The notes: generated by a model from the letters alone, not told the origin. DNA of 64,000 nucleotides from Amphimedon queenslandica (GCF_000090795.2 NW_003546264.1:365274-429273), one strand, 5' to 3'. Counted from the stretch's first letter, positions 1 through 11,179 are shown. Translations and numbers: made by a program.

Positions 1-1520
1 AACTAAAGGTGCTGTCAGAGCAAATGAAATCAGCAGAAATGAGTTTGAGTGTTCTGAAGGATGTTGAGAATTATGTGGCACAGAGTCTGAAGACAGGCAG
101 TCCTCAACAAGTCCTGAGGTTTAAGAAACAGATGATGGAGCGTATGAGTGAAGTTACTGCAGGGATCAATGTGGAGGAGTTACATCCAAAGGAAAAAGCT
201 GACTTTGTATTGAGTAAAGATATCAAATCGCTACATCACATTGGAGATATTGTGACCTACTCATCTACTGCACTACAGCAGTGTAGAGTGAAGAAGATTG
301 ATCATATTACACTTTCTGGCAATGTGTTTTCGTTTTCACTAACAATAGAGGCACCAGATTCATCTCTTTTGGCTGTTCCTTCCTCGTCTCTGAAGTGTAG
401 TCTGGTACCAGCTGGCGAAGATGATGATGCATACACCAGCACTGATTCTGATGAAGATGAAACTACAGTCACTACCACCAGCACTGATCCTGGAGTGTAT
501 AGGATACAGTGTAACCCTTCAACACGTGGTACTCATACAGTAAAAGTACAAGTATATGATGTACACCTTGAGGATACCTCACTAGTCATCCCTTTCAATC
601 CTTACCTTGATAACATCACTCCAGTACGTACTACAACTGAGCTTGAGGGTCCCTCTGGAGTTGCTGTAACTGATGATAATCATGTTATTATAACTGAGAA
701 TGATGATGACTGTGTAACAATACTGGATAGAGAAGGAAAGAAAGTGAAATCATTAGGAGGGGAAGGAGGAAGTGGTAATGTCAAGTTTTCTGAACCTCGT
801 GGTGTAGCTATTACTCCAGACAAATTCATTCTTGTATCTGATAATCAGAGGATCCAGAAGATAAGCATGGATGGAGACCTTATAGCATCAGTTGGTGAGG
901 AGGAAGAGGAGGAGGAGAGTGAGGAGGAGGACGAGGAGATAGAAAAGGAGAGAGAGGTGCATGATATTGGGGAGAAGATGGTGGAGGAAGATGAGGGAGA
1001 AAAGGTTCCAGGGCCACTACAGTTCAAAAGTCCTCATGGTATAGCCATTTCTCCTATAACAGGACAGGTTTATATTGCTGATAGTGGTAATCATCGTATA
1101 CAAGTCTTGGATCCTGATCTAACCTTCTCTCATTCATTTGGTAGTGAAGGATCAGCTAATGGACAGTTTAAGTATTCACATGACATTGCTATTGACAGTC
1201 AAGGATTAGTGTATGTTACTGATAAGGATAATCATCGCATTCAGAAGTTCTCTCCAGATGGAAAGTTTGTGGGTCAGTTTGGCACTGAAGGATCAGGTCC
1301 TGGACAGCTTAGTAGTCCAGGAGGTATAACAATAGACACTGCAGCTACTGGTCTAGTGTATGTTAGTGAAGGGGGCAATGGTCGTGTATCAGTCTTCACT
1401 AGTGATGGTGTGTTTGTTAGTAGTTTTGGAGATGATTTAGGTCCAGCATTATTAACATTTGATAAAAATGGATTCTTGTATGTTTGTGATTACAGTAATG
1501 ACGAAATGGTCATTTACTGA
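1..1520 (+). CDS. Filamin/NHL-repeat protein, TRIM2/3/71-like (5' end outside window)
   Basis: The frame is open from the left edge, so the real start and any RING/B-box domains lie upstream. The visible part has about 500 residues. It begins with a helical stretch resembling the end of a B-box coiled coil. A filamin/ABP280-type beta domain follows (about residues 85-195, ending in the typical GTHTVKVQVYDVHL). From about residue 210 to the end there are NHL repeats with motifs such as SPHGIAISPITGQVYIADSG and DNHRIQKFSPDGKF. In TRIM-NHL proteins the NHL propeller binds RNA or protein partners and the RING acts as an E3 ubiquitin ligase. An acidic Glu-rich insert of about 40 residues (about 297-337) splits two propeller blades. 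The stop is TGA at 1518-1520. No intron is visible in 1.5 kb, unlike most neighbours. Family call firm; exact paralogue not assigned. Confidence 0.85.
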   Translation, partial: LKVLSEQMKSAEMSLSVLKDVENYVAQSLKTGSPQQVLRFKKQMMERMSEVTAGINVEELHPKEKADFVLSKDIKSLHHIGDIVTYSSTALQQCRVKKIDHITLSGNVFSFSLTIEAPDSSLLAVPSSSLKCSLVPAGEDDDAYTSTDSDEDETTVTTTSTDPGVYRIQCNPSTRGTHTVKVQVYDVHLEDTSLVIPFNPYLDNITPVRTTTELEGPSGVAVTDDNHVIITENDDDCVTILDREGKKVKSLGGEGGSGNVKFSEPRGVAITPDKFILVSDNQRIQKISMDGDLIASVGEEEEEEESEEEDEEIEKEREVHDIGEKMVEEDEGEKVPGPLQFKSPHGIAISPITGQVYIADSGNHRIQVLDPDLTFSHSFGSEGSANGQFKYSHDIAIDSQGLVYVTDKDNHRIQKFSPDGKFVGQFGTEGSGPGQLSSPGGITIDTAATGLVYVSEGGNGRVSVFTSDGVFVSSFGDDLGPALLTFDKNGFLYVCDYSNDEMVIY

Positions 1521-2012
1521 TTAACTGTATAAGTTTTTTCTACTTTTACTTTAAAATCTAAATTTTCCACAATTTAACTCAATTAAAAATAATTTTTTTA
1601 ATTGCAATTTTTAAATTAGCCATTGGATTCAGCTTAATTTTTTTACCCAACATAACACTGCCAAAAAACACAGTTTAACCCATCGATGAATTAGAGCAGT
1701 TTTATCTTGCAGTATCTGTATAATTTAAATGTTCATTGACAAATTTGGAAAAGTAATGGTTCAAGTGATGGAGCAGTTTTGAATACCATACTTATTTATA
1801 CTCAGTGATATAACAGACCATATAGCCGGTAGGACACTCTCCTCTAAATATTATCTACTCTTGTACATGTATAATTATTATAATTTATCATCTAATTGTA
1901 GCAAAGGGACAGAGTGAGAGCCATGAGCTAAAAGAACATATTTTGGATAATAGACAAAAGACTTACATATATGATCAGACTATCACACAATTTACACTAT
2001 TAATGTACAAAC
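1521..2012. other. Intergenic AT-rich stretch, no gene seen
   Basis: This lies between the stop of the NHL gene and the last recognisable exon of the acetoacetyl-CoA synthetase gene. I looked on the minus strand for the next expected synthetase exon (a phase-1 start encoding GGTDI-like sequence) and found none. The rest is AT-rich with short homopolymers. Confidence 0.6.
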
Positions 2013-2727
2013 CTGTAATGGATCCCAGTAAGACGTTCCTCTTGATACAATTATAGACATAATCATAACTAGCAGGACCCAATGGAGAACCAGTTGATAG
2101 TATAGTATGGAGAGAGGTCAATTTATGAGTATCCTCTATTAATTAATAATTATTAATAATAATCATTAATTATTGTGAGTGGGTGTTAGGGTCTTACTTG
2201 GAACAATATTTCTCTCTTCTAGTGCAGCAAGCCACCTAGCACCTGTCCCAAGTATTGTAATACTATTAAAAAACCAATATATCTTAGTATAAATCAATAT
2301 ATCATAGTAAAACTCAGTAAACCATACCCTAATAGATCCACATTGTTCCACAGCACATTAGGTGAAGGTATAAAAGGAGATCCATCATAAAGAACTACAG
2401 TGGCTCCAACTGATAATGAGGACACTAGCCAATTCCACATCATCCAACCAGTCTATTTATTAAAATTAACTAACTATTAATTAATAATAATTATTAGAGT
2501 TACCGTGGTGTAATAAAAGATGACGTCATTATGAGTCATGTTACCATGGAGAATGTGCTCCTTCATGTGCTGTATTAACGTACCCTAATAACAATACATG
2601 GAGTCAATTAATAGTCATTAGTCATCCATTTTTAATGAAAACTGGCCCAAGATACAGTACAGGTAACATGTACTAAAATAAAACATAATAATAAAAACCA
2701 CATACATGTACATATACCATGTGTATG

Positions 2728-3035
2728 TACTATAGTACAGGGACTTTGGCCCAATTTTTGAGCAACTTTAAAAATTCGTAAAAAATCCAAATTTAATCAG
2801 AATCAGCTCAAACTTTCTACACAACATAAAAACATGTATATGCATCAGAAAACATTGTAAAATAGAGAATTCTCTACTTTTAATTTTTGGTGAAATTTGG
2901 CCAACGACCCTGTACTATAGTACAGGGACTTTTACTCAATTTTGGAGCAACTTTAAGAATTCGTAAAAAATCCAAACTTGATCGGAATTAGCTCAAACTT
3001 TCTACATAACATAAGTACATGTATATGCATCAGAA
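2728..3035 (+). repeat. Short array of the ~186-bp satellite (family A), in AACS intron 7
   Basis: About one and a half units carry the core ACTATAGTACAGGGACTTT, then AGCTCAAACTTTCTAC and a CATAAxxACATGTATATGC tail. The core recurs at 2731 and near 2914. The same sequence forms arrays near 22.8, 36.3, 45.3 and 58.5 kb. Confidence 0.8.
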
Positions 3036-3944
3036 AATGTATTCATAAAGACAATACAGTGCAATTATAAAGATATCACATAAACTCACCCCTGCTGAGT
3101 GCACCATACATTTAGGAGACCCAGTAGTACCGGAGGAGTACATTATGAACAATGGGTGGTTGAACGGCAGCTGCTCGTATGTCAAATCAGTATTATCAGA
3201 GAGAAAATCTTCCAATAGAATGCTAATAATAAACAAAAATACACTATACATATCCTGTAATATCCTATTAATATCCAAACCTGTTCTTTACTTGAGATAT
3301 ATCAACAGTAGATGAACAGAATGGATGTATGATGACTTTCTCAAGATCAGGCAATCCGTCCACGACAGTTTTCAACTTGTTCAAATGATCGTGCTTTTTC
3401 CCGTTGTAACGCACGGCCTCCACTGAAAATATAACCTTTGGCTTGATCTGCTTGAATCTATCAAGAACTCCCTAAGGAAAAAGATAAACATAAACAACAA
3501 CAATAATAACAACAACAACAATAACAATAACAATAATAACAAGATAATTATGATTACCTTGATAAAGTGATATTTTCATTTATTTATTCTGTGCTTACAG
3601 TAGAGCCGAAATCAGGAGATGTTGAGCTCCATATCGCTCCAATACTAGCTGTGGCCAGCATTGCTTCAACTGCAGTTGAACTGTTAGGAAGATAGCCTGA
3701 AGAGAGAGGGAGAGAGAGGGAGGGAGGGAACAGATAGAATATATAAAGAAAAGTAGAAGAGAGAGAGGAAAGGAGAGGGTAACAGTAACAGAGAAAGATG
3801 ATGAGGGAGAAGACTTAGCTTAAATAGCTCACCTACAACCCTGTCCCCAATCCTCACTCCAATATCAATGAGGGCATTAGCAATCCTGGCCACCCTCTCT
3901 CTCAGCTTCATTGAAGGTAATGTATGATGGAGTAGACTGGCCCT

Positions 3945-3948
3945 CACC

Positions 3949-3991
<43 letters not shown>
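3945..3991. repeat. (AAT)n microsatellite
   Basis: A run of about 14 TAA/ATT units forms the acceptor-side part of the intron between synthetase exons 3 and 4. Similar, shorter (AAT)n runs occur at 4312-4340 and 4840-4860. Confidence 0.85.
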
Positions 3992-3992
<1 letters not shown>

Positions 3993-4487
3993 TAATATCT
4001 ATTGTTATATTAATACCTAGTGATATTAACGCTATTTTGTCCTTTTGCTGTTCGGTTCTATTCAACAGGTTTTCAGCAAAGTTGAGGTGGCAGCCACGAA
4101 ACCATTCAGGGACATCTGCTATTCCTTTACTGATATCAACTACCTAATGATTAAATAATAATTAATAAATAAATAAACAATAAATAATAATTATAGTGGT
4201 GTTTACTTCATCGTAAGGTTGAGAATGTTTGATTCCTGAAAAGTGAAAAAACTCTTCCCAGAAATTAGCGTAATTTTTCACAGACCAGTCCCAAAGCTCA
4301 GCATAATCAACTAATAATAATAATAACAATAATAATAATAAATTGTACATCCATTGTGATTTCATAATGTTATTTTAACGCATCATGCATTACCTAAATG
4401 AAGGTCGTATTTCTCATTTATTCTCTTTCTAAAGAAATCCAAATGAGTATCATCGCCAGCAGGAGTCCATAAAGGAGCGTCTTCCAT

Positions 4488-4881
4488 GATCAGAGTGTCC
4501 TAAAGGCTGTGGGCCGATCTTTTATTGGATCATTTATACAAGACTCGGATCATCAGCCAATTTTATGAGGCGATGGTCATGGGCGGGGTCTGCTCCACCC
4601 ACATTAATTATATTTTTGATGCAAGTGGTTGCAGGAGCTTTCCCTTTGCAAGCATGCACAACACTACTGCTATTAAACTTTTAAATATTTTTGTGTTTTA
4701 GCGTGTAAAAATAAGGTTAATGGTTTGTTCTATGGGATATTGTTCAGCGACGGTATCTTTGACTCATTTCCATTGCTCGAGAATCACTTCTCCTCCAGGT
4801 CTGTGCTGAACTCGTATGAAACTGTACAGTCCCTAATTAGAATAATAATAATAATAATAACAATCATCACAATAGCAGCTG
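4488..4881. other. Intergenic: 5' flank of AACS and 3' flank of the Ig/FN3 gene
   Basis: No exon is visible on either strand. It includes a GC-box-like GGGCGGGGTC near 4579 about 90 bp upstream of the synthetase start, and a (AAT)n tract at about 4840. Short open frames here have no coding character. Confidence 0.55.
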
Positions 4882-7296
4882 CTATATTGTACTTGATTTC
4901 CTCTTCTTGCAGCAGCATCCACAAATACAAATGATGATGGATATAAAGACCACAGCTACTATCAAACCTCCAACTGATGCCCCAATTATTATTATCAGCA
5001 AACGAGTAGCTAAAGAAAGAACAAATAAGTACATAACAATGGACCAACAAGCTCAGTATTGCAATTAAATTATTTGATTAAAGTGCATGATGGATTACAG
5101 TTGCAGTGGTATCTTACATTCTTCTTCTGTAGGTGCTTCAGTAACATTCACAGTTACATTGAATGGTCCTAATCTTGTCAATTCTGAGTATCCATGCTCA
5201 TTGATGGCAAATACTTCTACATAATACATCATTCCACCATTCACTGGTATAGAGACACTTCTGTTGGTATTATTAGTGTAGTCTGTGTATTCATAGGCCT
5301 GAGTGTATAGTTCACTTCCTTGGTCTGTCTCCACTGTCATGTTAAAGGAGAGACTGCTTCCTGCTAGTATCCCTGCATACTGGCACAGTAAAGAAGCACT
5401 GATTAGTCCTGGGCTAGTTGAGACTGCTACCACTGGCCTGGAAGGTTTACCTACATTACATGCAATTGATAGATAAAATGAAAACAGAGCTTAAAGTATT
5501 CTGACCTATTACTGGGACAAGGTTCTGTCTTAAAGTAGCACCTCCCACTAAATTATATGCATTCACAAAGCAGTAGTATTGGCTTCCTGCAGTAATAGGA
5601 CCAAGTGAAAAACTGGCCATGAGTCCAGCATCAAAGCATCTTTCTTCACAAGAGTATGTGAAAGTATTGGCATAATTCATATTGTGATCTCCACTGCCAC
5701 TGCCTAAGCCATAATCCATGTCTGTTGAGCAGTAGGCATCTATTGATACTGCATCATTTCCAGCACCTCCAGTGTGTCTCAATTCTAATGCTATGTTAAT
5801 ATTGGCATTGGGTAGCGGTGTAATTGCTGTAGTTCTGAATTCTGGAGCTATTATTATAAATAAAAAAATAAAAAGATTTTTAAATATGGGATTTAACTTA
5901 CGTCCATCAGTTGTTGTGAAACTAAGACTGGTCTCATTCCCTCCTTCAGGATAAGCAGAAGACACAGCTGCTACTGATACAGAGTATTGGGCAGTAGGAG
6001 AAAGGCCATTAATTGATATACTAGTATCAGCAGTAACAAATGGATTGCCTGGTACTGGTGGATTGATCATAACTATATATCCAGATAATTGTGGTAATCC
6101 AGTATCAGCAGGCTCCATCCACTTGATAGAAACAGAATTATGAGTGACATTGGACTCTTGCAGGCTCAATGGAGTTCCTGGCTGCACTGTAGTTATAACA
6201 ACATAAAGTAATTAGCAACAGATACACAACATACCTGCTTCAGTTAGAGTTATGACTGACGAAATGTTGCCAGCTATGTTTATTGCATATCCAGTATAAG
6301 AGCCAAAATCGTCACTATCAACATTCATTATTATCAACTTCAATGGATGAGACAAGTCATATTTGCTTGCATCAGAGAGAATATCTCCATCAAAATACCA
6401 TTCAACCCTGGGAAAAGGATTGCCTGACAAGTTGCTGAACAGTGTCAAAGTGATATTATCACCAATCCTTCCATAAGCAGCAGTGTCAACTGGGATACCG
6501 CTAGGAGCATCTAAAAAACAATGAATTATTTTTTATAGTACATTTTTATTGAAGCTCTAAAGCAATGCTTACACTGTACATTAAGTGTAAAGGTGGCACT
6601 CAAATTTCCACTAGCATGGTTCAAAAAGAAGGTATAGTTTCCTGACATGTTTCTCTGGGCATTACTAATCCAGAGTGACGTATTTGTTAGTATGAAGCTG
6701 TTAATATCTCCATTGTAGCCCAGTGTATAAAATGGAGGAAATGGATTACTGCTTTGGCTAACTAGTGTAATCGTTTCGCTTTCTCCTTCAGTGACATTAA
6801 CAGTTGATATATCTCCAATCAAAGTAGGGGGATCTGTTATAAAGTAAACACACTTATAAGGAATACACATATATAGCTTACTTAAGATACCAATCACAAA
6901 TCTCTCAAGCACAGTCCCAGGCATTGGACCGCAACTGAAGATTGCTCTATTGTAGTATTCAGTAAAAGCAAGTACAGTGAGGTTGGTATCACCACCAGAA
7001 ATCATGAGAGATAAAGAAGGATCGTCTGACAAGCCATTGGTGTCATTAAATGAGAGATCAAACTGGCTGCCGTTTATTGTAGATAAAGACCAGACAGGAG
7101 GCACTATATCTCCGGTTTGGTCATTGGTGATGTTACAGAAGATGGATTGACTCTGACCAACAGTAGCTATAACATAAACAGCATCTTGTCCCGGGAGCCT
7201 ACTGGGTGTACTAGTGTAAGAATAGTTAGCCTGAGAGAAGGAGAGACGGAGGAAGAGAGAAAAGGCTACGGCCTTCAAAAGCAACATCTTCTGCAA
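4882..7296 (-). CDS. Single-pass membrane protein with three Ig and three FN3 domains
   Basis: Seven exons: 7296-6882, 6833-6573, 6510-6235, 6186-5902, 5847-5506, 5450-5118, 5009-4882, nearly one domain per exon. Exon 1 has a signal peptide (MLLLKAVAFSLFLRLSFSQ, after an optional upstream Met) and a first Ig-like domain with cysteines in SIFCNI and IFSCGP. Exons 2 and 3 encode two more Ig-like domains, of which the visible parts lack the usual paired cysteines. Exons 4-6 are FN3-type domains; the middle one is cysteine-rich and divergent. Exon 7 has the membrane span LLIIIIGASVGGLIVAVVFI, then ICGCCC and a basic tail ending KKRKSSTI. Many NxS/T sites support an extracellular position. The last three residues (STI) fit a class I PDZ ligand. 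The tail is too short for catalysis, so an adhesion or co-receptor role is likely but unproven. No orthologue recognised. Confidence 0.8.
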
Positions 7297-7365
7297 AATT
7301 GAGCCACGCCCTGGTTCTGCACAAAATGTATATGGGCGTGGTGGTTTAGTATGGGCGTGGTCAAA
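7297..7365. promoter_or_regulatory. 69-bp divergent intergenic region with three GGGCGTGG boxes
   Basis: This is all that separates the start codon of the Ig/FN3 gene (minus strand, 7296) from that of cysteamine dioxygenase (plus strand, 7366). It contains CCACGCCC near 7304 and GGGCGTGG at about 7334 and 7353, which resemble KLF/Sp CACCC boxes. No TATA box is obvious. A shared bidirectional promoter is inferred from the spacing. Confidence 0.55.
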
Positions 7366-8316
7366 ATGTCTGGACTAGTACATCAACTTGTACACCAGGC
7401 AAGGAGGACATTCTCAAGAGAGAAGACGCTCCCAGAAGAAATGGAGAAGTTAAAAAAGATAGTAATGACATTTATCTACTGTTTTTGTTAGTTTTAGCTT
7501 GTTTTTGATGTGTTTAGATGTCACAGATAACTCCTAAAGATTTCAATCTTGATTCCACTGCCATTGACAAGCCCTGGGATTACCCTCCATTCGTAACTGA
7601 TGCACCTGCAGCTTTCATGAACGTTTATGAATGCTCAGAGTTTAACGTAGCCATATTCATGCTCAAAGCAAACAAGGAGATGCCACTCCATGATCACCCA
7701 GAAATGCACGGATTAATGTAAAGGAATGAAGATGGACTCTCGCTTATTTCAGCATATTATTCATTTTAGGAAGATACTATCTGGTTCTATGTGTGTGACA
7801 TCGTATAACAGACCAGAAAAGAGAGGCAGCAACAGTTACATTGCAAGATTCTTTCGCAGCATCCTTGCAACACCAGCCACAGAGCCGTGTCACTTTACCC
7901 CAGAGGAGGGGAACATTCATCAAATCAAAGCTCAAGAGTATGTCTCTTGCTTTTTGTTGTTTTATTGCAATTTCTTGTTAGCTCTCATGTTGCTTTTCTA
8001 GACATTCTTGCTCCTCCTTATGCACCTGAAGAAGGAAGGGACTGTACTTATTATTTCAAAGATACCAAAGTAGATCTAAAAATATATTCTGTAGTATATA
8101 TTATATTTCTTTTATCATGCATAGCAAAGTAATCAAGATGAAAAGTGAGTAGTTTATTAATGAATAAGTATTGATATCTCTCAATGTAGTTTAATATGGC
8201 TGATATCAGGGCAAAATCCATCATGGTTCTCTTGCATACCTCAGGTAATAAGAATATGTTATTATTTATGATGTTTCGTTTTTCTATAGCCATACAACGG
8301 GCCCAAAGTTGATTAA
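7366..8316 (+). CDS. ADO: Cysteamine (2-aminoethanethiol) dioxygenase
   Basis: Non-heme iron thiol dioxygenase that oxidises cysteamine and N-terminal cysteines with O2; in animals it works as an oxygen sensor feeding the N-degron pathway. Seven exons: 7366-7461, 7518-7717, 7770-7937, 7982-8069, 8125-8144, 8190-8244, 8290-8316. Visible family signatures are PWDYPPF, NVAIFMLKANKEMPLHDHPE (cupin iron ligands HxH), MHGLMKILSGSMCVTSY, FTPEEGNIHQI, and VAFLDILAPPYAPEEGRDC followed by TYYF. The last exons give WLISGQNP and end PYNGPKVD. Exon 4 must start at 7982, not at the later AG before ACATTC, because only that choice keeps the conserved LDILAPPY frame. Size (about 215 residues) is a little below vertebrate ADO. 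Very likely functional. Confidence 0.93.
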
Positions 8317-8443
8317 CAAAATTTACAGAGCATCATGATCATTAAACAATACCGTATTATATTCTAATTGTTGGTTTTGTATTAAATATTTCGTTGTTAT
8401 GGTAACTGAATAATATCACTTGTGGGGCAGCAGGAGATACACG

Positions 8444-9709
8444 ATGAGTGTCACTACTAGCAATACACTACTGGCAGAAAGTTTAGAGAAGCCAGTACTA
8501 ATAGCTGACCCTGATCAAGACAAGAAGGACTTGCTGCTAGAAGAGCTGGTGGAGCAGGGAGAGAGAGGGAATGCAATGGCTCAGTTCTCACTTGCAAAAA
8601 TATTTCTATCTCAAGGACAGACAGGGAAAGCAATGTCATACTTGACATCAGCAGCAAGACAAGAAGATGCACAAGCACTGTATGAGCTGGCTGTGATTAG
8701 GTATCAGGGTCTTCAAGGGACTGAAGCATCATCAGTAAGATCACCATAAAAGAAGCATACCATATTTATGAGTTGATATTATGTTTACACAGGAAGAAGG
8801 TTTTAAGTTAATGCTTAAAGTTGCTCAATGCAAGGGAGCTAAAAACACAGACCTGGTATCAGCAGCACAATTTAACATTGGTAGAGCATACTTTCAAGGT
8901 AATGAAGACAAGTAATGTAATCACATGGAGATTGTATAGTAACCTTTTAATTGATGGCTGGTATAGGATTTGGTGTTAAGCAAGATCCAGAGGAAGCACT
9001 AAAATGGTGGAAGATATGCTCAAACTCTGACACAGAGTCTGGAGTACGAGCAATGAACACTCTAGCATTATTCTACTCAACACCAGACTATGCTGATAAA
9101 GAAAAGGTCAGTAATGATGGTATTTAACTATTATTATACTAAAAGCAAAATAACAGGCTTTCTCGTGGCATGTTAAAGCAGCAGAGAATGGCCACAAGGA
9201 CTCCATGGGGACACTCGGGCTATTGTACATGAGAGGAGAAGGATGTCTAGAAGATAGAGAACTATCGTTGAAATGGTTAAAGAAATCCTCAGACAATGGA
9301 TCTATATATGGGTCCGGCTTACTTGCAAATTATTATTACTCGACTAAAATGTACAGCAAAGCCGTGGAAGTTGCACAAAGGTACAGCCTCCAAGATATCC
9401 TCATGATTATAATGATTATTTTAAAAGTGTTTGCGATGATGTAGCAGCAAGCAGAGCAACTAAGAGTCAAAGTGTTACCAGTTTAATATCAGAAGGACTA
9501 GCTACTGCTCATTTTATATATGCACAATGTCTATTTCTGGGCCAAGGAGTCACAAAAGATGTTGATAAAGCAGCCATTGAATACACTAAGGTAACCTAAA
9601 TATACTTATATACATGTAGCTTGCTTTATCAATTTCATTACAGGCCACTCAAACTAACAAGGTAGTAACTGCTCAGCTCCATTCTAAAATGATGTATGGA
9701 AGACTTTAA
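8444..9709 (+). CDS. LRP2BP: LRP2-binding protein-like Sel1-repeat protein
   Basis: About five to six exons encode a helical Sel1/TPR-like repeat scaffold. Recognisable repeats include GNAMAQFSLAKIFLSQGQTG, AAQFNIGRAYFQGFGVKQDP, and GTLGLLYMRGEGCLEDREL. The middle region (EKAFSWHVKAAENGH, then LANYYYSTKMYSKAVEVAQR) lines up in order with vertebrate LRP2BP, and the C-terminal repeat has HFIYAQCLFLGQGVTKDV. The start was taken at ATG 8444. The stop is TAA at 9707-9709 after a last exon reading KMMYGRL. It lies 127 bp downstream of ADO on the same strand and converges on TMEM199. LRP2BP binds the tail of megalin in vertebrates; the partner here is unknown. Other Sel1 proteins are possible, but the co-linear match makes LRP2BP the best call. 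Confidence 0.8.
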
Positions 9710-10008
9710 TCATTATTATTATTATTATTATATCTAATGAATTAATATTGAAAAATCATAATAATTATCCTTGGCCATTGATACACACTATGCATGTAGG
9801 TAGTGATAATTATTGAAACTGCAGTATCTCCAGATGAGCCTCATTTCAATGACAGACTAAAGTACATGTATACTGTACATGTACATGCATGGGTTGCTAA
9901 AATTTATAATTTCACTGTAAGTGAATAAGATTTTTTTTTTGCAATTTCACTAAAATTAATATGAAGAATAAGATACTTTTGAAATGATTTCTGCCTTTAC
10001 TAATCGTG
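9710..10008. other. Convergent 3' intergenic region
   Basis: AT-rich spacer between the stop codons of the LRP2BP-like gene and TMEM199. It contains an (ATT)n run near 9713-9732 and TACATG-type palindromic repeats near 9862-9888. No exon seen. Confidence 0.6.
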
Positions 10009-10910
10009 TTATAATTGTTTGATGATAAAATAAACATCCGCAAATAGTACTGCCAATCCAAAAACAAGACCAGTTGCAAAGCACTAGGAGGAAAGAGTAG
10101 AGAGAGAAAGAGACATAAAAATGGAGGTATGACTTTGGTTGTTGATATTCCTTACAGCTGTGGAGTCCATCCCTGCATAATAAGCTGCAAAATATCCGAA
10201 AATAAACGACCCAACGACAGTAAGGAAAAAGTTGAACATTACTAGCAGCTGCCGATGAGTCGCTTGAACTAAAAATAAAATAAAATTAATAAAAATAAAA
10301 CTTATAGCGGCTAACCATCTAATTTTATATCTTTTAATGTTTCGTCTTTTTTCTAAAATGTACAACAAAAAATTATTATTATTATTATTATTTAATTTTT
10401 ACTTGTTTTCCAAAGACCATCTTATTGTACTCTGCATTTTCAAGAGATGCCTTGATTGTCTCGAGCCTCGCAACCAGCTCAGGATTCTAAAATTACAACA
10501 ATTTTATTTTATTCTATGGGATTACAACTGTAATTATATGGCTTACTCTGGGTGGAGCCTGTTGCCTTGGAAACACAATCCGACTACCTTGAAGCAGCTC
10601 GTGAATAAAAGGTGATTTTCCGTCTATAGTAATCCCGTAATAAATATTGAATTAATATTTCTCACTCACCCAATGGAGTTTCCTTCAATTGCTTCTTTAT
10701 TTCTTTGACTGTGGAGAATTTTATGACCTTGCAATCACAGACCACTCCTTCTTTGAACTCAACCCCAGTCTCTCTCTCCCTCCATCCCTCCAGCTCCCTG
10801 GACAGTGGCTTAGGAAGACTCTCTCTGTTTGCTGAAGACAGAAGATGATCAATCACTCTCTCCAAATATGGAGTAGCTTCCACTAACTGATAGCAATAGA
10901 TGTCAGCCAT
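10009..10910 (-). CDS. TMEM199: TMEM199 / Vma12-like V-ATPase assembly factor
   Basis: Five or so exons. The N-terminal cytosolic part begins MADIYCYQLVEATPYLERVI. FIHELLQGSRIVFP and the highly conserved PPRNPELVARLETIKASLEN follow. Two C-terminal membrane spans are visible: LLVMFNFFLTVVGSFIFGYF, and FATGLVFGLAVLFADVYFII ending in KQL-stop. This order matches metazoan TMEM199 and yeast Vma12p, an ER/ERGIC membrane protein that assembles the proton-pump V0 sector. The start at 10910 is the first Met; the stop TAA is at 10009-10011. It is divergent from PRODH (269 bp apart) with GGCGTGG about 80 bp upstream. Confidence 0.9.
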
Positions 10911-11179
10911 TTTTGAAGGTGTGGCTGAAAAAAAATTGAAAGCACCACATGGTTTCCGTCCACTGCCGGATATTTCTAAGCCCTCTAATTTTATAGGCGT
11001 GGTTTGGGTGCAGTTAGTGGGTGTGTCAAAGGCGTTTCTTGTCTGTGGTTGAAGGGTGTTGCTCGATATGGAAGTTTCATGAGTTTTGTCTTTGCTGAGT
11101 TGCTAAGGACTACTACAGGTGTATAACAGGAAGAAGAGGTTCCCTTATCTCTCCTTTAGGCGCGTAAATCCCCTCTCAA

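Larger units (their letters stand above)
2013..4487 (-). pseudogene. AACS: Acetoacetyl-CoA synthetase, truncated and frameshifted
   Basis: Family role: ATP-dependent cytosolic activation of acetoacetate to acetoacetyl-CoA (ANL superfamily). Eleven exons read from high to low coordinate: 4487-4394, 4310-4207, 4143-4017, 3947-3833, 3696-3599, 3471-3281, 3222-3090, 2584-2504, 2452-2328, 2262-2198, 2135-2013, with GT-AG junctions and compatible phases. Diagnostic motifs are the P-loop [38 protein letters not shown], and [18 protein letters not shown]. Two faults: exon 4 loses frame in a short GA run near 3896-3906, reaching a stop; and homology ends after LLGSITG, with the C-terminal roughly 40% (about 250 of about 670 residues) not found. 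Exon 11 ends in phase 1 on a good donor, so more exons are expected; they might lie left of the window, which would nest the NHL gene inside an intron. The GA-run fault could be a sequencing error. Pseudogene status is therefore inference; the family call is firm. Confidence 0.8.

Noticed and set aside
3911-4147. Plus-strand open frame with poly-Asn
   Set aside because: It is the (AAT)n intron repeat read through, antisense to the synthetase exons.
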